A DNA stretch of 64,000 nucleotides from Mariniblastus sp. (lineage in GTDB: Bacteria > Planctomycetota > Planctomycetia > Pirellulales > Pirellulaceae): the NCBI GenBank assembly GCA_011523945.1, contig WTFU01000162.1:1-64000 (forward strand). The letters run 5' to 3'. Made by a program: the position numbers and the translations under genes. Positions 56,201-64,000 of the stretch are shown piece after piece. The notes under the pieces were generated by a model that saw only the letters and a program-made list of their open reading frames with translations, had not been told where the DNA came from and did not search any database. Every line of letters starts with the position of its first letter. The first letter of the stretch is position 1.

Positions 56201-56684
56201 AATAATTTTGGAAGCAAACCGTCTCGAGGTAGAGTGCGAGCGGCCGTTCGCAGTTACGCTCGACGGAAACCTTGTGCAAGGCACAATGGATCGGGTTGTT
56301 TGGGTGTATCAAGGTAGCCAGTTAATCGCTGCGGATATCGTTGACTTTAAATCGAATGCTGTCGACGCTGATAATTTGCAAAGTCAGATTGAGTATTATC
56401 AACCTCAAATGGAAGTCTATCGTCGGGCGGTCAGCCAATTTGCAAAAATTCCAATGGAGAGAATTGCCGCCAGATTGGTATTCAGCGATTCTAGGCAAGT
56501 AATCAATTTGGAATTGATTGAATCGAGAGTCGGCTACTCCCCGATGCCTGAGAAATGTGAAGCAAGGGTGGCACCGTCGGAGATGCCCAAGTCAACTCCA
56601 CCCGAGAAGAAGCCGCCCCAGCCCATCGCTGAAGACGGCAATGATCCGCCTGCCGGGGACCGGCAAAGGACGCTCTGGGACTAA
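53268..56684 (+). CDS. addA: AddA-like UvrD-family helicase with C-terminal nuclease
   Basis: 1138 residues; the ATG overlaps the end of addB by 7 nt, so translation is coupled. Helicase motifs: Q/Walker A 'VIRASAGTGKTFALSNRYLK' (K27), 'ILATTFTKKGAGEILDRI', motif II LLLDEFQDTSLGQW (about 353-366), 'CVGDLKQAIFGWRGG', 'MTVHKAKGLEFDAVVLP' and 'LCVLYVALTRGVHATHI'. The C-terminal nuclease has 'RGSLLHACFEQVGW', MDRV (D1008) and D1026-F-K1028 in DIVDFKS with 'QIEYYQPQMEVYRRAV'. It should unwind and degrade DNA ends for RecA loading. The Pro/Lys-rich final 60 residues look disordered. Confidence 0.93.
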   Translation: MVGDTILRELEGQFPNEVIRASAGTGKTFALSNRYLKLLASGVDCQSILATTFTKKGAGEILDRIIGRLSDAALDDSAAAKLTSELDWEISQARAKNILHELLKNLHRLEISTLDSFFNRVAKAFSLELRLPPNWEIVEEQEINRMKDRAIQAVLRNDSVVDLLHMLNKGEATRRVASMVRETVDQIYEIYRETGPEPWSKIPASGKLLSREELDALILKMESLDAGGKQLTKHWGVVTEFVKSEEWDKFIANTSFQNMLKGEPKYSRTKLPSEIVEVYSLLIPHCRAFVCQRLRMQNEAICKLLAAYGQLIEAEKNRTGNLRFQDVTERLQEFVAAWDADRLSFRLDSQVHHLLLDEFQDTSLGQWNVIRPFAKKVTEDSDSLKSFFCVGDLKQAIFGWRGGIAEIFDLVDQQLPNLKSDSLSKSWRSSQPLIDMVNQVFRNVKQYSCGDELIKKEICRWSSKFEEHTTARDELRGYVTVEMAADCAESAKRFVDSKDKIRNQNMIHRTVERIQQLDNDLPAHHSIGVIARTNDQVSDLIFELQQAGVPASEEGGGRLTDSAAVEAVLAVMKLADHPDDSVARFHLSHSPLADYLGLAPETRENRRENIIAAREAAVMVREELVNLGYGPTVEIIAKRLAEYCTRREIFRLQQLVRVAYDCPSDDPQWLLRPTRFVAFVRDEVKVSDQSSARVRVMTVHKAKGLEFDAVVLPISCSSRGWAGQTPTVVAGRDEPTAPISVATRYMGSELRKLLPEAIQELFDNDRRQTIRESLCVLYVALTRGVHATHIILSHGAKPEHKSSAGILLSTLCPAVERAEGVLYQHGEADWYSSSSEVVEVDAYQLADFYPPENWIAQKGVVSSGQRSGRGQRRVLPSQVENGSKINASSFFNSILNEKSMQRGSLLHACFEQVGWLDEKVPTREKLENHLKALNAELVDIDGVIDEFFEVLKSDNISNLLSRRTYQESYLMEFAGAGEIILEANRLEVECERPFAVTLDGNLVQGTMDRVVWVYQGSQLIAADIVDFKSNAVDADNLQSQIEYYQPQMEVYRRAVSQFAKIPMERIAARLVFSDSRQVINLELIESRVGYSPMPEKCEARVAPSEMPKSTPPEKKPPQPIAEDGNDPPAGDRQRTLWD

Positions 56685-56743
56685 AGAATTGCGACTCAGA
56701 AGCGACATTCCACGGTGGATAAACCACTAATCGATCTGTCGCG

Positions 56744-58042
56744 TTAGCTGAGATTTTCTTCGAGATCCCAGTCGTCGGGAATGACTGCTTTCTTAATCAG
56801 AATTGGAATGCCATCTCGGATAACACAGGTATCATGCTCCAGGTCCGTTTGGTCGCGTTGGGACTGATTAATAATCTTTACGTTTTTACCAATGCACACA
56901 TTCTTATCGATGATGGCCCCATCGATCACCGTACCTTCACCAATCTCTAAAGGCGGACCCTGGCGTTCAGCCGCTCTTTCTTCGTTATCGTAGTAATCAT
57001 TCCCCATCACAATTGAATTCCGGATAGTAACGTTCGGTGCAATCACAGTTCTTAGTCCAATTACGCTGTTTTCGATAATGGAACCAGCACCAATCTTGCA
57101 TCCATTTGAAATTAAACTATCCGAAACGGTTGCTCCGCTCATTCGCGTTGGAGGCAGGAATCGAGCACGCGTGTAGATTGGTGAGCCGGCTTCCATTAGC
57201 TCGAATTCGGGGTCTGGGGTGGTGAGGTGTAAGTTGGATTCGTAAAACGAGCGGATGGTACCGATGTCTTCCCAGTATCCATCAAACAAATGCATCTGAA
57301 CGTGGTGGCTGTGAATGGTTGCCGGGAAAACTTCTTTTCCAAAGTCAGTGTGTTCGGTTCCCGATAGTACTTGGGTTAACAGCTTGCGATCGAATACATA
57401 TATTCCCATGCTGGCAATGCAATCGCGTCCCTTTGATTCGACACCATAACTGTCGATCCAGTCGGTATCGGTGCTGACTGCCTCTATCTCCTCGTCAGTT
57501 TGCGGTTTTTCAACGAAGTCGTTGACCCTACCATCGTCATCAACTTTGACGACTCCAAAACCTTTGGCATCTTCTCGGGAAACAGGCATGCATGAGATGG
57601 TGACGTCGGCGCCGCTTTTGATATGCGTATCGATTAATTCACCGTAATCCATTCGGTACAGCTGGTCACCCGATAGAATGACAACATAATCGATTCCCGG
57701 TTGGTTAAAGTAGACGAGGTTTTTTCGAACGGCGTCAGCGGTGCCTTGATACCAGTCACTTTCACCGCTCAATGTTTCCTGAGCAGCAAGCAATTCGACA
57801 AAACCGCCACTGAAATTGTCGAACGAATACGCTCGACGAATGTGTCCGTGGAGGCTTACTGACATGAACTGAGTCAAAACAAAGACTCGATTGATTCCAC
57901 TATTGAGACAATTCGAGATAGGAATGTCGATCAAGCGGTACATGCCTGCAAGCGGAACTGCAGGTTTACTGCGGATTGTTGTGAGCGGAGCTAATCTTGA
58001 ACCACGTCCGCCACCGAGTACTAAAGCAACCGCATTTCGCAT
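56744..58042 (-). CDS. glgC: Glucose-1-phosphate adenylyltransferase
   Basis: 432 residues, typical GlgC length. It makes ADP-glucose from ATP and glucose-1-phosphate, the committed step of bacterial glycogen synthesis. Motifs: 'LVLGGGRGSRLAPLTTIRSK' (nucleotide binding, 8-27), 'DIPISNCLNSGINRVFVLTQ', 'SDWYQGTADAVRKNL' (about 105-119), 'VILSGDQLYRMDY', 'VNDFVEKPQTDEE' and a C-terminal left-handed beta-helix ('SLISNGCKIGAGSIIENSVI'). AGGA lies 8 nt upstream of the start. It converges on addA with a 59-bp gap. Allosteric control by glycolytic intermediates is expected for the family. Confidence 0.96.
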   Translation of the reverse strand: MRNAVALVLGGGRGSRLAPLTTIRSKPAVPLAGMYRLIDIPISNCLNSGINRVFVLTQFMSVSLHGHIRRAYSFDNFSGGFVELLAAQETLSGESDWYQGTADAVRKNLVYFNQPGIDYVVILSGDQLYRMDYGELIDTHIKSGADVTISCMPVSREDAKGFGVVKVDDDGRVNDFVEKPQTDEEIEAVSTDTDWIDSYGVESKGRDCIASMGIYVFDRKLLTQVLSGTEHTDFGKEVFPATIHSHHVQMHLFDGYWEDIGTIRSFYESNLHLTTPDPEFELMEAGSPIYTRARFLPPTRMSGATVSDSLISNGCKIGAGSIIENSVIGLRTVIAPNVTIRNSIVMGNDYYDNEERAAERQGPPLEIGEGTVIDGAIIDKNVCIGKNVKIINQSQRDQTDLEHDTCVIRDGIPILIKKAVIPDDWDLEENLS

Positions 58043-58464
58043 TTCTTAATCCTGCGTATTTTTTGGACAGTATTTTTTAGGTCTTGTTCCATCAACTGAA
58101 AAGTTAACCACTAGACCAAGAAATCACAAGGTATCGAATCCCTGACTCTTCCAGTAGGGGTGGCTTCATTCCTTGGCTGAGGACGTTTCGATACTTCAGT
58201 TTTGATTTTGCATTAGAATTGGTTGAGTATTCCAATCGGATGAAGGCCTCTTCACAATGGAAGGGTAACGTTGATCCCATGGGACGCTTGCCCATCGCCC
58301 TTCCTTTATACCGCCTCGAAGCCGAAGCGTCGGTCCAGGTTCAACGCTCTGCATCTAGTGCATAAAGCATAAAATTACCTTGCAATAGCAGTCGGCGGAG
58401 AGCTAAAGCGGCGAATCGGCGGGGGGAAAAGAAAAAATTGGCAGTCGTAACCCAGTCGTAACCT
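58043..58464. other. Intergenic region between scpB and glgC
   Basis: A 422-bp gap between two minus-strand genes. It should hold the glgC promoter; TTGATG-17 bp-TACTGT close to the start is only a weak fit. A 63-codon minus-strand frame (58104-58295) has no family features. No RNA gene or repeat was seen. Confidence 0.35.
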
Positions 58465-59328
58465 TTAGTCAGCCAATTCGTCCATGTCAGATACATCATG
58501 GCTTTGGGGCAAATCGGCAAGTTCTTCGAGTTGGAACAGATCGAGAAAGCGGTTCGTAGTTGAGTAGTATTTTATTTTGGGGTTGGATTCGCCCGCCTCT
58601 ACGGTCAAAAGCTGTCGTTTAACTAGCTGGGCCAAGACACCACCGCTTGGTTTGAGCCGAATTTTTTCGACCAATTCCTTCGTGGCCGGTTGGTTGTAGG
58701 CAACGATCGCCATGACATCGATTGCAGATTGACTGAGGCGGACTTGCCGATTGCGACCGAAGAAGTCTTGTTGAAATTCAACAAGTTCAGGGTCGAGCTT
58801 CATTTTGAATATCCCTCCTTCCGAATCGATCCGGAAGGCGGCATTTTCTTTTTCGTATTTGGCATTGAGGGCGCGGACAGTTTGGGTGACTTCTTTTGGA
58901 CTCACGTCGCGGAGGACTGCGGCAATTTTTCGACTGTTAAGCGTTACGCCTTTGGGAGCACCAACAAATAAGATGGATTCAATAATCGACTCAGGTGAAA
59001 TGGAACAGCAAGCATCATCATCAATTTCGGGGGATTCCTCCACTTCCTCAATTGGCGTGCCATCTAGTTCGTCCGGTTCGGTAATTGACGATTGGGTTGA
59101 CTCTGGAAACTCTTCAGAAGTGTCTCCACGCGTTTTTAACGCATCTGCGTAAGCTTGACTTAGTTGATCCAGAGAAAACTCTTCCTCGTCCTCTTCCTCT
59201 TCTTCGCCTTCTGAATCGTAAGCGTCGTCTTCTTCGACCGAGTCATGCATTTCCGAATCAGTCAAGGCTTCCAAATCTTCTGGATCTGAGAACTCAATAT
59301 CGGAATCGTCTTCAGGCGTGTCAGTCAT
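58465..59328 (-). CDS. scpB: Segregation and condensation protein B with acidic N-terminal extension
   Basis: 287 residues. The C-terminal 175 residues are ScpB: 'SPESIIESILFVGAPKGVTL' (111-130), 'RKIAAVLRDVSPKEVTQTV', 'FRIDSEGGIFKMKLDPELVE', the first winged helix and 'LSQSAIDVMAIVAYNQPATK', then 'SGGVLAQLVKRQLLTVEA'. ScpB with ScpA and SMC forms the bacterial condensin. The first 105 residues are an unusual, very acidic, low-complexity extension (including GEEEEEDEEEF at 41-51), absent from Bacillus ScpB, which has about 200 residues. It may be disordered and modulate complex binding, which is inference. No scpA or smc is in the window. Confidence 0.9.
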   Translation of the reverse strand: MTDTPEDDSDIEFSDPEDLEALTDSEMHDSVEEDDAYDSEGEEEEEDEEEFSLDQLSQAYADALKTRGDTSEEFPESTQSSITEPDELDGTPIEEVEESPEIDDDACCSISPESIIESILFVGAPKGVTLNSRKIAAVLRDVSPKEVTQTVRALNAKYEKENAAFRIDSEGGIFKMKLDPELVEFQQDFFGRNRQVRLSQSAIDVMAIVAYNQPATKELVEKIRLKPSGGVLAQLVKRQLLTVEAGESNPKIKYYSTTNRFLDLFQLEELADLPQSHDVSDMDELAD

Positions 59329-59492
59329 AGCGTAAGCTTAAGGGAGACGTTGGTTGTCTCGCAAGTCGGAGTTACTGGTACTAGCTAAAAGCGGCGATAT
59401 TTGGGTCGAAAGTTTTCAAGGATGAATCAAATTACTTAGCGTGGTTACCTATTTTTACTGGTCGATTGCTTTTAGAATTAGAGGTAGGGGCA

Positions 59493-61295
59493 TTGTCGCA
59501 GTTCGCTTTCTTTTGGGGATTGATTGTGTTGAAATTTGCTGGGATCAGGTGGGTGGTTAGTGTGCTGTTTTGTGCGGTGCCGACTTCTGTTTGGGGGCTT
59601 CAGTCAAGCTTGGTGAACGTGACTCCCCTGCCCCGTTCGGCGGGAGTACAAATTGACAACTCTGAATCGACATCCCGCAAAAATATGGTTGCATCGGTTC
59701 ATCCTCTAGCGACGCAGGCGGGGGTAGAAGCGTTTGCCAAGGGTGGCAATGCAATTGATGCTGCAATAGCCACGGCTTTAACACTTGGGGTTGTTGATAA
59801 CTTCAATTCTGGGATTGGAGGCGGATGTTTCATCTTGATTCGGACAGCAAACGGGGAAGTGTTTGCGATTGACGGGCGAGAGATGGCGCCAGCTGCGGCG
59901 ACGCAAGACCTCTTTCGAAATGCAAAATCTCGTTTTGTAAATCCAAGTCAAACGGGCGCTTTGGCAAGCGGTGTGCCGGGCGCGTTGAAGGCTTACGCTC
60001 AAGCAGTCGCTCAGCACGGGCGATTAGATCTTCAGGCTTCATTAATTAAAGGAATGGAAGCGGCAGAAAATGGGTTTCAGGTGACGGAAGCGTACGCTGC
60101 AAAACTGCGGATTGCAAAGAAAGCAATGTTGCAGTTTCCCAGTGCTGTTGACGTTTTTTTTCGGCCCGATCCAAAAACAGGTCAGCTAGAGCCCTATCGA
60201 GCGGGCGAAGTTTTAAAGCAGGCTGATTTGGCAAAAACGTATCGCAAGATATCCCAGGAGGGGACGGATTGGTTTTATCGTGGTCGCTTTTCTGAGTTGA
60301 CTGAAGAATGGATGAAAGCCAATGACGGAATTATGACGGCTAATGATTTTACCAAATACCGAACTGTAAACCGGAGACCGGTTCGATCGACGTATCGTGA
60401 TTTTGAAGTCTTTGGATTTCCGCCCCCGAGTTCGGGTGGAGTACATGTTGCTCAAGTGCTCAATATTCTTGAGCAGTTTGATTTGGCTGAAATGTATCAA
60501 AGGGACCGTGCAGGGTTCTACCATGTGGTGGCGGAAGCGATGAAGCTTGCTTTTGCAGATCGAGCATTTTGGTTGGGGGATCCAGATTATGTAGATGTTC
60601 CGCGTGGTTTGATTGAGAAAAGTTATGCCAAGGAGCTGGCGGGTAAGATAAAGATGAATTCGGTGTTAACAACAGATCATGGTATGCCCCCGGATGCTGC
60701 AACCGATTTTTTTGAACGACATACAACCCATGTAGCTGCCGCAGATAGTGAAGGTAATTGGGTGGCCCTGACCACCACAGTTAACACAACTTTTGGCGCA
60801 AAATATGTCATTCCGGGAACCGGAGTGATTATGAATAACCAGATGGATGACTTTGTTGCGTTTCCTGGAAAACCGAATGCCTTTGGTTTGATCGGTGGTG
60901 AAAATAATGCGGTTGCGTCTGGCAAGCGACCGCTTTCGAGTATGAGTCCGACGATTGTTTTGAAAGACGGCAAGCCAATTTTGACAGTCGGAGCTGCGGG
61001 AGGGCCAAAAATCATCACCGAAGTTCTGTGGGCCATTATTAACCATCTTGATTTGGAAATGCCAATCGGGAAGGCAATCGCAGCCCCGCGTTTACATCAT
61101 CAATGGGCTCCAAAACAATTATTGCTGGAGACGAGTTTCGACAATAGGATTGCCGAGCAATTAACGGCAAAGCAACATCTAATGAAGCGCTCTTCATCAA
61201 TGGGGATCTGTCAGGGGATTTCATTTGATGCAGACACCGGACTTTTTACCGGCGCGTTCGACCCGCGTACAACTGGCAGTGCGGCCGGTGAGTAA
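59493..61295 (+). CDS. ggt: Gamma-glutamyltranspeptidase, exported
   Basis: 600 residues from a TTG at 59493, preceded by GAGG 8 nt upstream; a TTG at 59466 would add nine residues. A signal peptide follows (hydrophobic 'FAGIRWVVSVLFCAVPTSVW'). The Ntn-hydrolase precursor cleaves itself before the catalytic Thr411 in FERHTTHVAAADSEG. Other motifs: 'SVHPLATQAGVEAFAKGGNA', 'SGIGGGCFILIR', 'FPPPSSGGVHVAQVLNILEQ', 'GVIMNNQMDDF' and 'PLSSMSPTIVLKDGKP'. It splits glutathione and other gamma-glutamyl amides in the periplasm. Length and processing site are normal. Confidence 0.95.
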   Translation: MSQFAFFWGLIVLKFAGIRWVVSVLFCAVPTSVWGLQSSLVNVTPLPRSAGVQIDNSESTSRKNMVASVHPLATQAGVEAFAKGGNAIDAAIATALTLGVVDNFNSGIGGGCFILIRTANGEVFAIDGREMAPAAATQDLFRNAKSRFVNPSQTGALASGVPGALKAYAQAVAQHGRLDLQASLIKGMEAAENGFQVTEAYAAKLRIAKKAMLQFPSAVDVFFRPDPKTGQLEPYRAGEVLKQADLAKTYRKISQEGTDWFYRGRFSELTEEWMKANDGIMTANDFTKYRTVNRRPVRSTYRDFEVFGFPPPSSGGVHVAQVLNILEQFDLAEMYQRDRAGFYHVVAEAMKLAFADRAFWLGDPDYVDVPRGLIEKSYAKELAGKIKMNSVLTTDHGMPPDAATDFFERHTTHVAAADSEGNWVALTTTVNTTFGAKYVIPGTGVIMNNQMDDFVAFPGKPNAFGLIGGENNAVASGKRPLSSMSPTIVLKDGKPILTVGAAGGPKIITEVLWAIINHLDLEMPIGKAIAAPRLHHQWAPKQLLLETSFDNRIAEQLTAKQHLMKRSSSMGICQGISFDADTGLFTGAFDPRTTGSAAGE

Positions 61296-61371
61296 AAAAA
61301 CGCAGTGGGATTTATTTTGCGGGTGTGACCGAGGCAGTCGCTAGACCATCAAGCAACTTGGCGTGAAAACG

Positions 61372-62064
61372 ATGAAGTCGATTAGTTTTCTAAGTTGGAA
61401 TTTGAATTTGATGGAGAACTCTCACCAAGCCCCATTCGGGTGGCGCATGGATCAAGCTGAATCGCTCATTCGCGAACGGGTGCTATCGGTCGCTCCAGAC
61501 TTTGTCTGTTTTCAAGAATTGCCGGGTTTGGTGCCCTATGTGGAAACGCATGAGCTGATTCCGGCGAACACAGTCAGCCATTGCGGAAATTTGGCGACTT
61601 TGGTTCGACGCGGGTTACTGGATCAAGTGGAAAGCCGAGCCATAGGTCGAAATGCGGTTTTATCAGCGATGGAATCTGTTGGGTTTAGCATTGCTAATGT
61701 TCATTTACCACCTGGAGGTCAGGGGGAAGTGAAGCGTTTAAATGCGATTGAAAGCATTGTCTCTATCTGTCCGACGCCTAACTTATTGGTGGTGGGTGAC
61801 ACAAACACACGGATTAGCGAAACGTCAGCGATTGAAGCATTGGGCATTCGAGGAGAGCTTCCCCCTACACCCACTTGGGATAGCCGTCGTAATCGTTTTC
61901 GGGAGGATGGAAAAAGATTTACGGCTTATTTTACGCGCTATTTCCACCGTGGCGGATTTGAGGTCAAAGATGTCAGGGTTTTCAATCAGGCGTGGAATGT
62001 AAACGGCGCCCGCTTTTTTCTATCAGATCATTTTGCTTTGGCAGGGCGAGTCAATTTGCAGTAA
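61372..62064 (+). CDS. EEP-family (endonuclease/exonuclease/phosphatase) protein, divergent
   Basis: 230 residues from the ATG at 61372 (GTG at 61363 is possible; neither has a strong ribosome-binding site). EEP motifs: N in 'FLSWNLNLMENS', E in FVCFQELPG, 'FSIANVHLPPGGQG' (His), VVGDTNTRIS (Asp, Asn) and D-H in FLSDHFALAG. The NLNLM start and the absence of some long loops make it only distantly related to the EEP protein at 481-1233. It is probably a Mg-dependent phosphodiesterase with unknown substrate. No signal peptide. Confidence 0.8.
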   Translation: MKSISFLSWNLNLMENSHQAPFGWRMDQAESLIRERVLSVAPDFVCFQELPGLVPYVETHELIPANTVSHCGNLATLVRRGLLDQVESRAIGRNAVLSAMESVGFSIANVHLPPGGQGEVKRLNAIESIVSICPTPNLLVVGDTNTRISETSAIEALGIRGELPPTPTWDSRRNRFREDGKRFTAYFTRYFHRGGFEVKDVRVFNQAWNVNGARFFLSDHFALAGRVNLQ

Positions 62065-62219
62065 TCGTTGCGAAACACGAGAAGAAAACAAATGGCCCCG
62101 AGGCGGATGGAGGAGTTCTTTTGAGTTACATAGGACCTAGGCAAACACGGTAATCCTTTCAATAATCACTGGCTACTAAATCGATAACTTGCCTTTCGTT
62201 TAAAAAAATTGGAAATAGC

Positions 62220-62684
62220 ATGAGTGCAGATACAAGACTCGAGGAATTAGGATTTGAATTGCCACCGGCTCCCTCGGCAGTTGGCGTTTATAAGCCAGCG
62301 ATGATCGTTGACAATCTGTGTTACACGTCGGGTCACCTTCCGGTGCAAACGGATGGCTCTTTGATGGTTGGTTGTGCGGGACGCGATGTTGACCAGCAGA
62401 GCGCTTATTTGGCTGCGCGCCAATCTGGGTTGACGATGTTATCCACGCTGAGAACAGAGCTCGGGTCACTCGATAGGATCAAGCGAGTTGTCAAATTGTT
62501 TGGCATGGTTTGCTGTACGGATGAATTTACTCAGCAGCCTGCGGTTATCAATGGCTGTAGTGAGTTGATGTCGGCTGTATTTGGGGAGGACGCTGGAGTT
62601 GGTACGCGAAGTGCTGTGGGGGTTAATGCACTGCCACTTGGGGTTACGGTTGAAATCGAAGGTATCTTCGAACTTTATACTTAA
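62220..62684 (+). CDS. RidA (YjgF/YER057c/UK114) family protein
   Basis: 154 residues, longer than the about 130 of enteric RidA and typical of the YjgH/atu1953-like subgroup: 'LEELGFELPPAPSAVGVYKP', 'DNLCYTSGHLPVQTDGSL', 'LTMLSTLRTELGSLDRIKRV' and 'VGTRSAVGVNALPLGVTVEI' with the conserved Arg that binds the imine/carboxylate. RidA proteins release ammonia from reactive enamines/imines; members of this subgroup may lack that activity. GGA 6-7 nt upstream supports the ATG at 62220. Confidence 0.92.
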   Translation: MSADTRLEELGFELPPAPSAVGVYKPAMIVDNLCYTSGHLPVQTDGSLMVGCAGRDVDQQSAYLAARQSGLTMLSTLRTELGSLDRIKRVVKLFGMVCCTDEFTQQPAVINGCSELMSAVFGEDAGVGTRSAVGVNALPLGVTVEIEGIFELYT

Positions 62685-62740
62685 TTGTTGATGTGGCCAT
62701 TATTGTTGATCAAAGATCGATCCATTGAAATTTCTTTATT

Positions 62741-63280
62741 ATGTTTGAACATCAGTATACAATTGCGGACGGCGTTTCTGAAAAGTTAGCGATCGCCATT
62801 CGCCATATCGAATTCGCAAGAAACTACAGCCGGTCACTACTGGATGGGCTTGAAGACGAGGATTGGTTCTGGAGCCCGGATCAATTCACGACACATATTG
62901 CTTGGCAGGTTGGCCATCTTGCGATGTCTGAATATGGGCTTACTTTATTTAGGCAGCGTGGGCGAGATCTGGGCATCGATTCACAATTAATGTCGAGTAA
63001 ATTTCGCAAGCTGTTTATGCGTGGTACGCAACCGGTAGCGGATCGCAGTGCCTACCCGGAGCCGAGTGAGATTGTCGAGGTTCTGGATCGAGTTCATGCG
63101 CGGATGCGGATCGAGATTGTCGGATTTGATGGTCCTCAATTAGACGAACCGCTGGATCCACCGCATGCTGCTTATGCGACTCGTTACGGTGCGCTTTTGT
63201 TTGCGGGTGATCACGAAATGATCCATTCGGGACAGATAGGGATGCTTCGCCGATTGATGGGAAAAGACCCGATTCGATAG
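62741..63280 (+). CDS. DinB-superfamily protein (putative metal-dependent transferase/hydrolase)
   Basis: 179 residues with a four-helix DinB fold. The metal-binding histidines are visible: H52/H59 in THIAWQVGHLAMSE, and H158, H162 in GDHEMIHSGQIGMLRRL. 'EFARNYSRSLLDGLEDEDWF' is the opening helix typical of these proteins. DinB-like enzymes include thiol-dependent transferases and hydrolases for bacillithiol or mycothiol; the thiol and substrate here are unknown. It ends 14 bp before the ABC ATPase gene on the same strand, so it may share its transcript. Confidence 0.85.
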   Translation: MFEHQYTIADGVSEKLAIAIRHIEFARNYSRSLLDGLEDEDWFWSPDQFTTHIAWQVGHLAMSEYGLTLFRQRGRDLGIDSQLMSSKFRKLFMRGTQPVADRSAYPEPSEIVEVLDRVHARMRIEIVGFDGPQLDEPLDPPHAAYATRYGALLFAGDHEMIHSGQIGMLRRLMGKDPIR

Positions 63281-63294
63281 TCACAGGCGTGAAC

Positions 63295-64000
63295 ATGTCA
63301 ACAAAATTGGTTCAAGCAAAATCACTCACGAAAAAGTTTGGCGACTTTACGGCTTTGGATCGATGTTCCCTGGAGATTCATGAAGGTGAAGTGTTTGGTT
63401 TGCTTGGCCCAAACGGGGCCGGTAAATCTACTTTTCTTCGTTTATTGTTAGGGTATCTCAAGCCGACAGCAGGAACGGCTGAAATTGGCGGGTTGGATTG
63501 TCTCCATCGTCGCGTCGATGTTCACAAAATGGTGGCCTACTTGCCAGGCGATGCGCGTCTGTTCCGGATGATGCGTGCACGAAAGATGCTTGAAATATTT
63601 TGCGGTTTTCGTGACGACGCGAGTTTTGAGAAAGCGGTGGCAATTTCCGATCGGCTGGAGTTGGATTTGTCTCGTTGGGTGGGATTGATGTCGACAGGGA
63701 TGCGGCAAAAACTAGCCCTCGCGATAACGCTTTGTAGCGAGACACCGTTAGTGATTTTAGATGAACCCACCGCGAATCTTGATCCGACCGTTCGTGGTCG
63801 TGTGATGGAATTAGTAAATGAGGCGAAGGCAGCTGGCCGTACCGTAATTTTTTCGTCGCATGTTCTGCCGGAAATCGAGGATACGTGCGACCGGGTTGGT
63901 ATCCTACGCGCCGGCGAACTGGTCCACTTGGAGTCAATCAGTTGTTTAAAAAAACAGCACCGGATTCTTGCGAACCTTAACGGAGATTTACCAGAGCTAC
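63295..64000 (+). CDS. ABC transporter ATP-binding protein, ABC-2 type (3' end outside the window)
   Basis: 235 codons are visible before the window ends. Domains: 'MSTKLVQAKSLTKKFGDF', Walker A 'LLGPNGAGKSTFLRLLLG', a Q-loop variant YLPGDARL (Pro-Gly where most ABCs have Gln, as in many ABC-2 exporters), signature LMSTGMRQKLALAITL (STGMRQ in place of LSGGQ), Walker B 'LVILDEPTANLDP' and the H-loop SSHVLPE. It powers export of a drug, polysaccharide or antibiotic-like substrate; the permease is presumably just beyond the window. ATG 63295 is 14 bp after the DinB stop. Confidence 0.93.
   Translation, partial: MSTKLVQAKSLTKKFGDFTALDRCSLEIHEGEVFGLLGPNGAGKSTFLRLLLGYLKPTAGTAEIGGLDCLHRRVDVHKMVAYLPGDARLFRMMRARKMLEIFCGFRDDASFEKAVAISDRLELDLSRWVGLMSTGMRQKLALAITLCSETPLVILDEPTANLDPTVRGRVMELVNEAKAAGRTVIFSSHVLPEIEDTCDRVGILRAGELVHLESISCLKKQHRILANLNGDLPEL

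Noticed and set aside
58104-58295. 63-codon minus-strand ORF between glgC and scpB
   Set aside because: No family features and no start signal; it would also separate glgC from its likely promoter.

Overview
The window looks like chromosomal DNA of a marine planctomycete, most likely of the Pirellulaceae type. This rests on protein families that are almost diagnostic for that phylum: two PSCyt1-DUF1549-DUF1553 proteins each paired with a DUF1501 protein, an SHD1-domain protein, a DUF1559 prepilin-like protein, an ECF sigma factor of the planctomycete-expanded type beside a membrane Ser/Thr kinase, two sulfatases, a DUF1080 protein and a PGPGW membrane protein. Base composition is moderate and fairly even. 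I see no insertion sequence, prophage, integrase or CRISPR array, so this reads as an ordinary, loosely packed core and accessory chromosome.

Layout. 1-10 kb: exported or envelope proteins of poorly known function (SHD1, SYLF, an Arg/Pro-rich protein, an NTF2-like protein), an EEP hydrolase, a large MscS-type channel and an exported Gly/Tyr-rich protein with a clear promoter and terminator. 10-18 kb: photolyase, a YrhK-like membrane protein next to glutamate decarboxylase, a secreted alpha/beta hydrolase, then an exported VCBS/FG-GAP-repeat protein whose reading frame contains one in-frame UGA followed at once by a SECIS-like hairpin. 18-31 kb: two divergently oriented PSCyt1/DUF1553 + DUF1501 cassettes, the right-hand one followed by the ECF sigma factor and the kinase. 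31-42 kb: sugar and sulfated-glycan genes (SMP-30 lactonase family, DJ-1/PfpI, two sulfatases, a beta-propeller glycosidase-like protein), a tRNA-Ser(CGA), a membrane-anchored patatin and a PLD-family protein. 42-48 kb: lipoprotein, DUF1559 protein, a gluzincin-like protein, an unknown protein, M28 peptidase and tadA. 48-64 kb: housekeeping genes (rbgA, addB/addA, glgC, scpB, ggt, RidA, DinB) and the start of an ABC transporter ATPase.

The genes fit a heterotroph that degrades sulfated polysaccharides: sulfatases, a propeller enzyme, a lactonase, LamG- and discoidin-bearing exported cytochrome proteins and glycogen synthesis. The item most worth following is the possible selenoprotein at 15.9-17.4 kb. 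The UGA is followed by an uninterrupted same-frame VCBS domain, the next codon is Cys, and an 8-bp stem with an AGUUG loop lies at the spacing expected of a bacterial SECIS element.
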